From CALBTQ01 sp036725605 (GTDB lineage Bacteria; Lernaellota; Lernaellaia; Lernaellales; Lernaellaceae): a stretch of 64,000 nt of DNA. The position numbers were made by a program, and so were the translations under genes. The notes beneath the pieces were generated by a model. That model made no database searches. It was not told the DNA's origin and saw only the letters and a list, made by a program, of their open reading frames with translations. Positions 32,385 to 40,080 of the stretch are shown piece by piece. The stretch covers positions 372,001 to 436,000 of the forward strand of contig DAIMDW010000001.1 of NCBI GenBank assembly GCA_036725605.1. Reading direction: 5' to 3'. Each line of letters opens with the position of its first letter. Within the stretch, counting starts at the first letter, position 1.

Positions 32385-33383
32385 TTAATCGATTATCTTC
32401 AGTTGTGCGCCACAGTGGCCGCACTTGCCGCCCGGCTGCAATTGGCGGCGGTTGGTGAGGTAGCCGCGCCGATCGATGACCGTTTGGCCGCAATGCGGGC
32501 AGACGGTATCCGAGCCGTGCGCCAGTTGCACGTTACCTAAAAAAACGAAGTTCAATTTTTCTCTGGCGATCGCTGCGGCGCGCTCCAGCGAGGCGACCGG
32601 CGTCTGCGGCGCGTGGAATTTGTGCTGCGGGAAGTAGCGCGAGAAATGCAGCGGGATATCGGGCGAGACGGACGCCAGCCAATCGACCAGGTCGCGCACG
32701 GAAGCTTCATCGTCGTTTTCGCCGGTGATCAACAGGTTGGTCACCTCGACGTGCACGCCCGCGCGATGCGCGGCCTCGACGTTGCGCCGCACGGGCGCCA
32801 GGCGGCCGCCGGTCAGTTCGCGATAGAAGCGATCGTCGCCTTTGACGTCGATGTTCATCGCGTCGATCCAGGGCAGCAGTTCGTCGAAGGGCTCGGTTTC
32901 CAGATAGCCGTTGGTGACCAGCACGACGGCCAGGTTACGCGGCTTGAGCAGCGCGGCGGTGTCCAGAATGTACTCGAACCAGATCAACGGTTCGTTGTAG
33001 GTGAAGGCGATGCCGATCGAGCCTTGGCGGTCGGCGGTCGCAGCCAGTTCTTCCGGCGACAGCGGCCGGGTTTGCGCGTGGCCGCAGGACAGATGCCAGT
33101 TCTGGCAGAATTTGCAGGCGAGATTGCAGCCGTTGGCGCCGACCGAAACGATGTCGCTGCCGGGATGAAAATGATAGAGCGGCTTTTTCTCGATCGGGTC
33201 GATCGCCAGCGCGGCTACTTCGCCGTATTGGGCGGCGAACAGTTGCCCGTCTTGGTTATAGCGATGCAGGCAGAAGCCGCTCGCTTCGGGCTTGATAACG
33301 CAGTGGCGGGGGCACAATTCGCAACGACACGATTGGTCGTCGCGTTGCGTCTGATATCGGGCGAGGATCGGTTGGCCTTCCAC
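32385..33383 (-). CDS. amrS: AmmeMemoRadiSam-type radical SAM protein
   Basis: A 332-residue radical SAM enzyme. The cluster motif CNLACKFC (Cys86, Cys90, Cys93) sits in the family-typical sentence VGANGCNLACKFCQNWHLS. An N-terminal cysteine-rich block (Cys19, 21, 24, 28, 38) and AFTYNEPLIWFEY are hallmarks of AmrS (COG1180). A C-terminal zinc-ribbon-like pair, CPHCGQ and CGHCGAQ, extends the protein. In other genomes AmrS occurs with AMMECR1 (AmrA) and Memo (AmrB); neither is in this window. The reaction is unknown for this branch. The GTG start has GGAGG just after the upstream kinase stop. Confidence 0.88.
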   Translation of the reverse strand: MEGQPILARYQTQRDDQSCRCELCPRHCVIKPEASGFCLHRYNQDGQLFAAQYGEVAALAIDPIEKKPLYHFHPGSDIVSVGANGCNLACKFCQNWHLSCGHAQTRPLSPEELAATADRQGSIGIAFTYNEPLIWFEYILDTAALLKPRNLAVVLVTNGYLETEPFDELLPWIDAMNIDVKGDDRFYRELTGGRLAPVRRNVEAAHRAGVHVEVTNLLITGENDDEASVRDLVDWLASVSPDIPLHFSRYFPQHKFHAPQTPVASLERAAAIAREKLNFVFLGNVQLAHGSDTVCPHCGQTVIDRRGYLTNRRQLQPGGKCGHCGAQLKIID

Positions 33384-33393
33384 GGCCGCCCTC

Positions 33394-36300
33394 CTACTCC
33401 TCCGGATTGGAGCAGCACCTGAAGCCGATCAAATGACTGGCCGTACTCGGATTGGCCGCCTGACGGATCGCGCAACGCACGGCGTAATCCGGCTGGTTGG
33501 CCGCGCCGCCTTTGACGACATACGCGGGCTGCCCCGGAGCAATGGTCGAGCTGGTCCATTCGCGCACGTTGCCCGACATATCATAAATGCCGAACGACGA
33601 GCGGCATCCGGCCCAACTGCCGGAACCGGCCGTGCCGCGCGGATTGCCGCCGGCATCTTCGGTGGCGCACACGTTGGCGTTGAATTTGTTGCCGTAGGGA
33701 TAGCGCCGGTTGCCGGGGCCTTTGCAGGAACGTTCCCACTCGCGCTCGGTGCACAGACGCTTGCCCTGGGCGGCGCACAACTGCTGTGCCTGCGACCAGG
33801 TGACGTTCACCTTGGGCATCTGGCCGGGCTTGTTGGGATACTCGTACATGTCCACGCAGTACGGCGCGACGTAGACCGGCGTGTTGGGTTTTTCGCCCGG
33901 TTTGCGCATCGGATCGTTGGGCGAACTGCCCATGCGCACCGAACCGCCGGAGACGTAAACCATGCCGTTGGGGCACTTCTGCACCACTTCGGGCGTTTTT
34001 TCCGGCGTGGTCTCCAGCTCCTTTTTCTTGGCCGCCTTGGCCTGCTGGATCAGCAACAGGAGCTTGGCGTTTTTATCGTCGATCTGCAGGCCGCTTTCGG
34101 CAATGCTGATCGCCTTGTCCCACTCTTTGAAATTGTATTGTTTCTGCGCGTCGTTGGTGATGTCGGTCAGCATCTTCTGCCGCGCCTTGGTCGCCTCGGG
34201 ATGCCCCGGCTTGATTCCTTCGATCTTCTGGACCATGGCCAGCGCGCATTCGCCGACCGGCGTCACGTACTTTTTCTGCGCCATGTAGGCCTTGAGTTTG
34301 GTCAGGTACTGATTGATTTCCTGCTCGCCGCTGGCTTTGTCCATCGCGGCTTTGGCGTCGTTGTAGAATTTCGAGAATTCCACGTCGCCCGGTTTGATGA
34401 TCAAACCGTCACGCGCCAGTTGGTACGCTTCGGTGTAGGTCTCGGCTTCGAACGCCTTGAGGTAGCGCTGGCGCAGATCGTCGAGCATCAGCGTGCGCGT
34501 TTTGGCGGGATACTGGTGCGCGGGATCGAGCATTTCGATCTGCTTGATCGCGGCCAGGGCGCACTTGGCTTTGGGGCGCACGTACTTCTTATTTTTCACA
34601 TACCCGTCGGACATGGCGATCAGGCTTTCGATCTGCCCCGCCTTGTCGTCGGGCGTCGGCGATTCCTCTTCCGGTTCGGGCGTGGGTGTCGGCGGTTCGG
34701 GCGTGGGCGTAACGACGACCACCGGGGTTGGCGCCGGCTGCTGCGTCGACTTGAACCATTTCGGTGCAAAGACGATGGCGGCGACGATCGCGGCGAGCGC
34801 GACCAGACCGACAACCGCGATGGTCACGCCAAAAACCGGGAATTTTTTCGGCGCCGGCCGAGCGAGCTTCGGCGGCTCGACTTCCTTGGCTTCCGCCTCG
34901 GCCTCGGCTTCTTCTTCCGGCTCGGGCTCCGGCATGGGCTCCATAACCCATTCGGGCTCTTCTTCGACTATTTCTTCCTGAGCCTCGACGGTTGCAACCG
35001 GTTCCTCGACGGGCTCCGCCTCTTCAATCGGCTCGGCTTCGGCTTCCTCGACGGGCTCCGCCTCTTCAATCGGCTCGGCTTCGGCTTCCTCGACAGGTTC
35101 CGCTTCTTCAACCGGCTCGGCTTCGGCTTCCTCGACAGGTTCCGCCTCTTCAATCGGCTCGGCTTCGGCTTCCTCGACAGGCTCGGCCTCGGCTTCTTCC
35201 AGTTCTCCAACCATCTCGGCTGCCATGGCGTCGAATTCGGAAACGCCCTCGGCTTCCGTCTCGGCCTGGACTTCTTCTCCAACCACCGCCTCTTCCGGCG
35301 GTTCCTCTTCAACGACCTCTTCTTCAACCGGCTCTTCGATCACCGGCTCTTCTTCGACGATCTCTTCTTCGACCGGCTCTTCAATCACCGGTTCTTCTTC
35401 GATGATCTCCTCTTCAGCCGGTTCCTCGATCACCGGCTCTTCCTCGATGACCTCTTCTTCAACCGGTTCCTCGATCACCGGTTCTTCTTCGACGATCTCT
35501 TCTTCAACCGGCTCTTCGATCGCCGGTTCTTCTTCGACGATCTCTTCTTCGACCGGCTCCTCGATCACCGGCTCTTCCTCGATGATCTCTTCTTCGACCG
35601 GCTCCTCGATCACCGGCTCTTCTTCGATGATCTCTTCTTCGACCGGCTCGGGAATACTCTCCGTCGCTTCGGCCGATTCAGCCGCGGTGATGATCGAATC
35701 GGTGAGATCGGCCTTATCCGCAAACGGCTTTACTTCGACGCCGCCGCCGGAGTCCATACGTTCGCTGGATTCGATCGCGCCTTCGAGCAAGGCGTCGAAC
35801 CCTTCCAGTTGGCGCTTGGCTTCATCGGCCAGCGCCGTTGCTGTGATGCTGTCTTCCGGTTGCGGATACTGGGGAGGCGGCGGCAATTCGCCGACCAGAT
35901 CGCTCAGGGCCTGGCGCAATTCGGCGAAGTTGCCGAAGCGGTTATCGGGCTGTTTGGAAAGAAGGCGATTGACGAAATCGTCCCACTCTTCATTCAAGGA
36001 CGGATTGGCCTGTGTGATGGGCTTGTAGCCCTTGCGCGGCACCGAACCGGTGAGCAGTTCATAAGCCAAAACGCCCAGGGAATATTGATCGGCGCGGGAA
36101 TCTACCTTGCCGCCGAGGGAAATGAATTCCGGGGCCAGGTAATAGTACGCCGGGCCGGTCGACAATTGCAGACTGGCGTATTTGCTGAAACTGAGAATGT
36201 GATGCGTACCGAAATCGGAAAGGTAAATCAGCGCGTCCTCGGGGAACGGCGATTCCGCCCTCAATCCTTCAATCAGAATGTTGGACGGCTTGAGCGCGCC

Positions 36301-36717
36301 ATGCGCGGCGAACGGCGGCAAAGCGGTGAAGATATGGGCGATGCGATCGAGAAAATTGGCGGCCAGGCGCGCGTCGCCGACCTGCTCTTCGTCGGCCATG
36401 TAATCGAGCATCGACCGCAGGTCTTTGCCGTGCAGGAACGGCTGAATAATGAACCGCAGGCCGTCGTGATCGCCCACTTCCAGCGGATTGAGAATGCCCG
36501 GATGATTGAATTGATGCTCTTTGAGCACCGTTTCGATTTTCTTCGTACCGATGTATCCGGGAACGACCTTGGGATTCAACGCCTTGAGAGCGTATGTCTT
36601 GCCGCCTTCACTCACTCGATAGACTACGCCCAGGGCGCCGGCGCCGATCCGCTCTTCGATGGTGAAGCGCCCGGCAACAATCGAGCCAATTTGCCAGCCG
36701 GTTATCGAGTCGCTCAT
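33394..36717 (-). CDS. Pseudokinase - acidic repeat - TM - TPR-like - SUMF1 fusion protein
   Basis: A 1107-residue protein. Residues 15-275 are an Hanks-type kinase fold with glycine loop GAGALGVVY, Lys45, DFG 168-170 and APE 195-197. The catalytic loop reads HGALKPSN (139-146), with Ala141 where the catalytic Asp belongs, so it is probably a pseudokinase. Residues 357-474 are 15-residue Glu/Pro/Val repeats, and 508-574 are 14-residue Glu/Ala/Pro repeats. One transmembrane helix (about 628-651) follows, then a Pro/Thr linker, two TPR-like repeats (706-790 and 811-895), and a C-terminal SUMF1/FGE-like domain (915-1105) ending GFRCCSNPEE. The SUMF1 domain lacks an obvious catalytic cysteine pair. 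Kinase in, SUMF1 out is the predicted topology. Confidence 0.88.
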   Translation of the reverse strand: MSDSITGWQIGSIVAGRFTIEERIGAGALGVVYRVSEGGKTYALKALNPKVVPGYIGTKKIETVLKEHQFNHPGILNPLEVGDHDGLRFIIQPFLHGKDLRSMLDYMADEEQVGDARLAANFLDRIAHIFTALPPFAAHGALKPSNILIEGLRAESPFPEDALIYLSDFGTHHILSFSKYASLQLSTGPAYYYLAPEFISLGGKVDSRADQYSLGVLAYELLTGSVPRKGYKPITQANPSLNEEWDDFVNRLLSKQPDNRFGNFAELRQALSDLVGELPPPPQYPQPEDSITATALADEAKRQLEGFDALLEGAIESSERMDSGGGVEVKPFADKADLTDSIITAAESAEATESIPEPVEEEIIEEEPVIEEPVEEEIIEEEPVIEEPVEEEIVEEEPAIEEPVEEEIVEEEPVIEEPVEEEVIEEEPVIEEPAEEEIIEEEPVIEEPVEEEIVEEEPVIEEPVEEEVVEEEPPEEAVVGEEVQAETEAEGVSEFDAMAAEMVGELEEAEAEPVEEAEAEPIEEAEPVEEAEAEPVEEAEPVEEAEAEPIEEAEPVEEAEAEPIEEAEPVEEPVATVEAQEEIVEEEPEWVMEPMPEPEPEEEAEAEAEAKEVEPPKLARPAPKKFPVFGVTIAVVGLVALAAIVAAIVFAPKWFKSTQQPAPTPVVVVTPTPEPPTPTPEPEEESPTPDDKAGQIESLIAMSDGYVKNKKYVRPKAKCALAAIKQIEMLDPAHQYPAKTRTLMLDDLRQRYLKAFEAETYTEAYQLARDGLIIKPGDVEFSKFYNDAKAAMDKASGEQEINQYLTKLKAYMAQKKYVTPVGECALAMVQKIEGIKPGHPEATKARQKMLTDITNDAQKQYNFKEWDKAISIAESGLQIDDKNAKLLLLIQQAKAAKKKELETTPEKTPEVVQKCPNGMVYVSGGSVRMGSSPNDPMRKPGEKPNTPVYVAPYCVDMYEYPNKPGQMPKVNVTWSQAQQLCAAQGKRLCTEREWERSCKGPGNRRYPYGNKFNANVCATEDAGGNPRGTAGSGSWAGCRSSFGIYDMSGNVREWTSSTIAPGQPAYVVKGGAANQPDYAVRCAIRQAANPSTASHLIGFRCCSNPEE
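34996..35196 (-). repeat. In-frame 42-bp tandem repeats (Glu/Ala/Pro)
   Basis: These encode residues 508-574 of the pseudokinase fusion. The 14-residue unit EAEAEPIEEAEPVE repeats about four and a half times with Ile/Val swaps. Neighbouring DNA copies are almost identical, so copy number probably varies by slippage or recombination. Confidence 0.85.
35296..35649 (-). repeat. In-frame 45-bp tandem repeats (Glu/Pro/Val/Ile)
   Basis: These encode residues 357-474 of the pseudokinase fusion. The unit EPVEEEIIEEEPVIE occurs eight times, with conservative changes only (Ile/Val, Val/Ala). The stretch would be a long, highly acidic, extended spacer on the cytoplasmic side of the transmembrane helix. 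Confidence 0.9.
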
Positions 36718-36781
36718 GATTCCCCCAACGCGTACGCTTCCCAGGCTCCACCCTAGAAAAACGTTATTATTTGCTTAGCAA

Positions 36782-36810
36782 TGGCTAGCACATTCGCCGG
36801 GAACTGGCAA
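36782..36810 (-). promoter_or_regulatory. Possible promoter of the pseudokinase-amrS transcript
   Basis: The minus strand reads TTGCCA, 17 nt, TAGCCA, about 65 nt before the pseudokinase start. The -10 is weak. An inverted TTGCT/AGCAA sits just downstream of it. Confidence 0.3.
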
Positions 36811-36849
36811 GTGCTCGTCGGGGGAAAAGCTCTCGCGAAACCGTAGATT

Positions 36850-37572
36850 TCACGGCGATTCTTCGATGGAAAAATCGACTTCGTCATTATCGAGCAATCG
36901 ACGACGCATTTCCCGCTCGGCAAACCGTTCATAAAACAGGCGATACCCCTTGATGATCAACAGATGCTCCGCTCCGCCCACATGCACCCAGCGACGCGGT
37001 CGTCGTTCGCGCAGCAATGCCCCGGCCCGTTGTTGCATGAGTTCATCACGTTGCTGAGCCGTCGTCAGCCGCCGATCGTTGCCCAGCAAGGCCGGGATGA
37101 CCGGCTCGTCGGCCAGCAAGCGACGCACGCGACGATAGATGCGTTCGGCCTGGCGATCCGGCGGGCAATCTTCCAAAGTCAGCAAATGGGCGATGTTGTC
37201 GGCGGTAAACGTTTCGGCCGCGAATTCGGCGAGGTACTCGCGCGACAGGTCGCTGTCGTCCAGGCAATGAAACGCGCCGCCCTGCTCGCGGCAATAGGCC
37301 TCGGCGGCGGTCACTTCAAAGGGAATCTGCAGCTTGGCGAACAAGGCGGCGATCTGACCATGGGCACGTTGGTCAGAATCGGTCAGCGCCAGCAACTTTT
37401 GCCGCAGGCGCTCACCGTTTTCGCGGCGGAAGGCGACGGCGTACTCGCTGACTTCCAGAGTAATCAGGTCCGGTTTCCATTGCCGGAGGGCTTGCAACAA
37501 ACGTGCTTCGCCCCGGGGATCCAGGTGCGCGACGCCGATCATCAAGGCCCGGTAGGCGGCCGGTTCAAGCAC
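36850..37572 (-). CDS. TraB/PrgY/GumN-like (TIKI superfamily) protein
   Basis: A 240-residue protein. ALMIGVAHLDPRGEARLLQAL near the start and WVHVGGAEHLL near the end match the two conserved GxxH and GxxH-type motifs of the TraB/TIKI family of putative metalloproteases. TLEVSEYAVAFR supplies the conserved Glu region. There is no signal peptide. I chose GTG 37572 because GGGAGG lies 7 nt upstream; the open frame continues upstream across the metK promoter on the other strand, so the longer form is unlikely. It is divergent from metK. Confidence 0.65.
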   Translation of the reverse strand: MLEPAAYRALMIGVAHLDPRGEARLLQALRQWKPDLITLEVSEYAVAFRRENGERLRQKLLALTDSDQRAHGQIAALFAKLQIPFEVTAAEAYCREQGGAFHCLDDSDLSREYLAEFAAETFTADNIAHLLTLEDCPPDRQAERIYRRVRRLLADEPVIPALLGNDRRLTTAQQRDELMQQRAGALLRERRPRRWVHVGGAEHLLIIKGYRLFYERFAEREMRRRLLDNDEVDFSIEESP

Positions 37573-37605
37573 GCAAATTCCTCCCTTTTCGCCGTTGTTT
37601 TCGCG

Positions 37606-37634
37606 TTGACAGTCCCACGGCTCCTTCCTAGGAT
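37606..37634 (+). promoter_or_regulatory. Promoter of the divergent metK gene
   Basis: A perfect TTGACA, a 17-nt spacer and TAGGAT, about 48 nt upstream of the ATG, with AAGGAGGGG just before the start. Confidence 0.75.
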
Positions 37635-37682
37635 GGTGCCACCATTCATACATCCCCCGCGGGCTCAGGAAAAGGAGGGGTC

Positions 37683-38864
37683 ATGCCTTCATCAAGACTC
37701 GTATTCAGTGCGGAATCCGTCACCAATGGGCAATCCGACAAGCTGTGCGACATCATCGTCGACACGATTTTGGATCAAGTGCTGGCCGAAGATCGCTTCG
37801 CGCGGGTCGACCTGGAAGCGATGGCCGCTCCGGGCCTGGTGTTTCTGGCCGGCGAATTATCGACCAACGCTTACGTCGATCTGACCGGTACGGTGCGGCA
37901 GGTGCTCAACGACATCGGGTATAACGATCCGGTGCTGCAATTCTGCTCGCGCTCGATCGCGGTACTCAACATCATGCAGGAACAATCCGAGGAAGTCGGC
38001 CTGGCGGTGGATCGCCGCGGCGCGGGCAACCAGGGCATCGCCATCGGCTATGCGACCAACGAGGGTGTCAAAGCCGGCATGGAATGCGACCTGATGCCGG
38101 TGCCGATTTTCATCGCGCATCAGTTGGCGCGCCGGCTGTGCGAGATCCGTCAGGCGGGCGAAGTACCCGGGCTGCATCCGGACGGTCAGGTGCAGACGAC
38201 CTTCATGTACGAGGACAGCGTGCCGATCCGCCTGCTCAACGCGACGGTCAGCGCGCATCACGTGGCCGACGTCAACGTGCCCCAGTTGCGCGAGGCGATC
38301 ATGGAAAAGGCGATCAAGCCGACGCTGGGCGTGTTGGGGAAAATCGATTATGCGAACGCGGAACTGTTGGTCAATCACGCCGGACCGTTCACGCACGGCG
38401 GGCCGGAGGTCGACGTGGGCATGAGCGGCCGGATGACCGTGTCGGATTTGTACGGCACGGCGGTGCCCTGCGGCGGCAAGTCGCTGTCGGGCAAGGATCC
38501 GACGAAAACCGACCGCGCCGCGACGTACATGGCGCGCCACGTGGCCAAGAGCCTGGTGGCCGCGCAGATCGCCGATCGCTGCGAAGTGCGCCTGGCTTAT
38601 CTGTTCGGGCGCGAGCAGCCGATCAGCGTGCAAGTCAACACCTTCGGCACGGCGGCCAAGGGCGCGGACAAGGACATCGCCACGGCGATTCGCAAGGTGT
38701 TTGATCTAAGTACGGCGGGGATCGTCGAGCATCTGGATCTGCAGCGGGTCAAATATGCGCCGATCTGTTGCTACGGTCACATCGGGCGGCCGGACGTGCC
38801 GTGGGAGGAAGTGACCCACAGCGACGAACTGCGCACGGCGCTCGACGATGCGATGAAGGAGTGA
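37683..38864 (+). CDS. Divergent S-adenosylmethionine synthetase-family protein with substituted active site
   Basis: At 393 residues it aligns along its whole length with MetK. SGKDPTKTDRAATYMARHVA, GYATNEG and VAAQIADRCEVRLAY leave no doubt about the family. Compared with E. coli MetK as I recall it, the His14 position is Gln17 (NGQSDK for GHPDK), Asp118 is Asn116 (GAGNQG), Lys165 is Gln169 (PDGQVQTT) and Lys245 is Met251 (SGRMTV). The Mg/ATP-side residues Asp19, Arg250, Lys271, Lys275 and Asp277 are kept. It may be inactive on methionine or use another substrate, and a canonical metK may exist elsewhere. It forms an operon with the downstream PLP enzyme (4-nt gap). Confidence 0.88.
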   Translation: MPSSRLVFSAESVTNGQSDKLCDIIVDTILDQVLAEDRFARVDLEAMAAPGLVFLAGELSTNAYVDLTGTVRQVLNDIGYNDPVLQFCSRSIAVLNIMQEQSEEVGLAVDRRGAGNQGIAIGYATNEGVKAGMECDLMPVPIFIAHQLARRLCEIRQAGEVPGLHPDGQVQTTFMYEDSVPIRLLNATVSAHHVADVNVPQLREAIMEKAIKPTLGVLGKIDYANAELLVNHAGPFTHGGPEVDVGMSGRMTVSDLYGTAVPCGGKSLSGKDPTKTDRAATYMARHVAKSLVAAQIADRCEVRLAYLFGREQPISVQVNTFGTAAKGADKDIATAIRKVFDLSTAGIVEHLDLQRVKYAPICCYGHIGRPDVPWEEVTHSDELRTALDDAMKE

Positions 38865-38868
38865 AACC

Positions 38869-40077
38869 ATGTCGAAACGACCGATCGGTTTTTCCACCAA
38901 GGCGATTCATGGTTCCAAACACACCGACAAACACGAACCCGATGAACCGCGCGAAGTGCGCAGCCTGTCCACGCCGATTTTCATGGCTTCGACCTTCGCC
39001 TTTAAATCGGCCGAACACGGCGCACAGGTCTTCGCCGGCGAATCGAAGGATTATTTCTACACGCGCATCAGCAATCCGACCACCGAAGCGTTGGAAACCG
39101 AAATCGCCTACCTGGAAGGATGCGAACGCGGCCTGGCCTTCGGTTCGGGCATGGCGGCGATCAGCCACCTGACTTTCGCCTTGGTCAAACCGGGCGAAAA
39201 GCTGGTGTATGCGCGCACGGTGTACGGCGGCACCTACAAATTTTTCGCCGACACCTGCCCCGAACGTTTCTGCATCAAGACAGTCGGCTGCAACGGGGCC
39301 GATCTGGCCTCGGTAGCCGAGGCGGTGGATGACGATACGAAAATGCTGTTCATCGAAACACCGGCCAACCCGAACATGGACATCGTGGACATCGCCGGGT
39401 GCGCGGAGATCGCGCATAAGCACGGCGCGGTGCTGGCGGTGGACAACACGTTCTGTACGCCCTATCTGCAAAATCCGGTCGACTTCGGGGCCGACGTGGT
39501 GGTGCACAGCGCAACCAAGTACCTCAACGGCCACGGCGACGTGGTGGCCGGTCTGCTCGCCGGGCCCAACCGCATCATGAACTTGGTGCACGGCGAGATG
39601 CTGCGCGACGTCGGCGGCATTATGAGCCCGTTCAACGCCTGGCTGATTCTGCGCGGCATCCGTTCGCTGCCGGTTCGCATGGATCGTCACTGCGCCAGCG
39701 CGCTGGAGATCGCCAAGTTCCTCAGCTTCCATCCGAAAATCGAGCACGTGTATTACCCCGGTCTGCGTACGCATCCGGGCTGCGCCCTGGCGCAAAAGCA
39801 GATGCGGCAGCCCGGCGGCATGATCGCCTTCGAGGTCAAGGGCGGACGCGACGCGGGCCGCAAGGTGTGCAACTCGGTGAAGCTATGGACGCTGGCGGTG
39901 AGCCTGGGCGACGTGGATTCGCTGATTCAGCATCCGGCGAGCATGACGCACAGCACCTATACCGACGAGGCGTTGGCCAAGGCGAACATCAGCCGTGGGC
40001 TGGTGCGGCTGAGCGTCGGCCTCGAGGACGTTGACGATCTGATCGAGGATCTGCGCGAAGCGTTGCGGCAGGTTTGA
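38869..40077 (+). CDS. Methionine gamma-lyase-like PLP enzyme (Cys/Met metabolism family)
   Basis: A 402-residue fold-type I PLP enzyme. The Schiff-base lysine is Lys217 in VVHSATKYLNGHGD. FIETPANPNMDIVDI, VDNTFCTPYLQNP, MDRHCASALEIAKFL and QHPASMTHSTYT match methionine gamma-lyase closely. At the position of the active-site Cys116 of Pseudomonas MGL (YGCT) it has Gly121 (YGGT), as in cystathionine gamma-lyases, so the preferred substrate is uncertain. Candidates are methionine, cystathionine or homocysteine. GGAG precedes the ATG, and the gene is cotranscribed with the divergent metK, which suggests a shared sulfur-metabolism role. Confidence 0.87.
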   Translation: MSKRPIGFSTKAIHGSKHTDKHEPDEPREVRSLSTPIFMASTFAFKSAEHGAQVFAGESKDYFYTRISNPTTEALETEIAYLEGCERGLAFGSGMAAISHLTFALVKPGEKLVYARTVYGGTYKFFADTCPERFCIKTVGCNGADLASVAEAVDDDTKMLFIETPANPNMDIVDIAGCAEIAHKHGAVLAVDNTFCTPYLQNPVDFGADVVVHSATKYLNGHGDVVAGLLAGPNRIMNLVHGEMLRDVGGIMSPFNAWLILRGIRSLPVRMDRHCASALEIAKFLSFHPKIEHVYYPGLRTHPGCALAQKQMRQPGGMIAFEVKGGRDAGRKVCNSVKLWTLAVSLGDVDSLIQHPASMTHSTYTDEALAKANISRGLVRLSVGLEDVDDLIEDLREALRQV

Positions 40078-40080
40078 CGT

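Noticed and set aside
33394..33980. Active formylglycine-generating enzyme
   Set aside because: The domain has the SUMF1 fold motifs (DMSGNVREW, GFRCC), but I could not place the catalytic cysteine pair, and no sulfatase is nearby.
33433..36756. Plus-strand open frame of 1107 codons opposite the pseudokinase gene
   Set aside because: It mirrors the real gene with Phe/Arg/Leu-rich low-complexity translation of the acidic repeats and has no ribosome site or family match.
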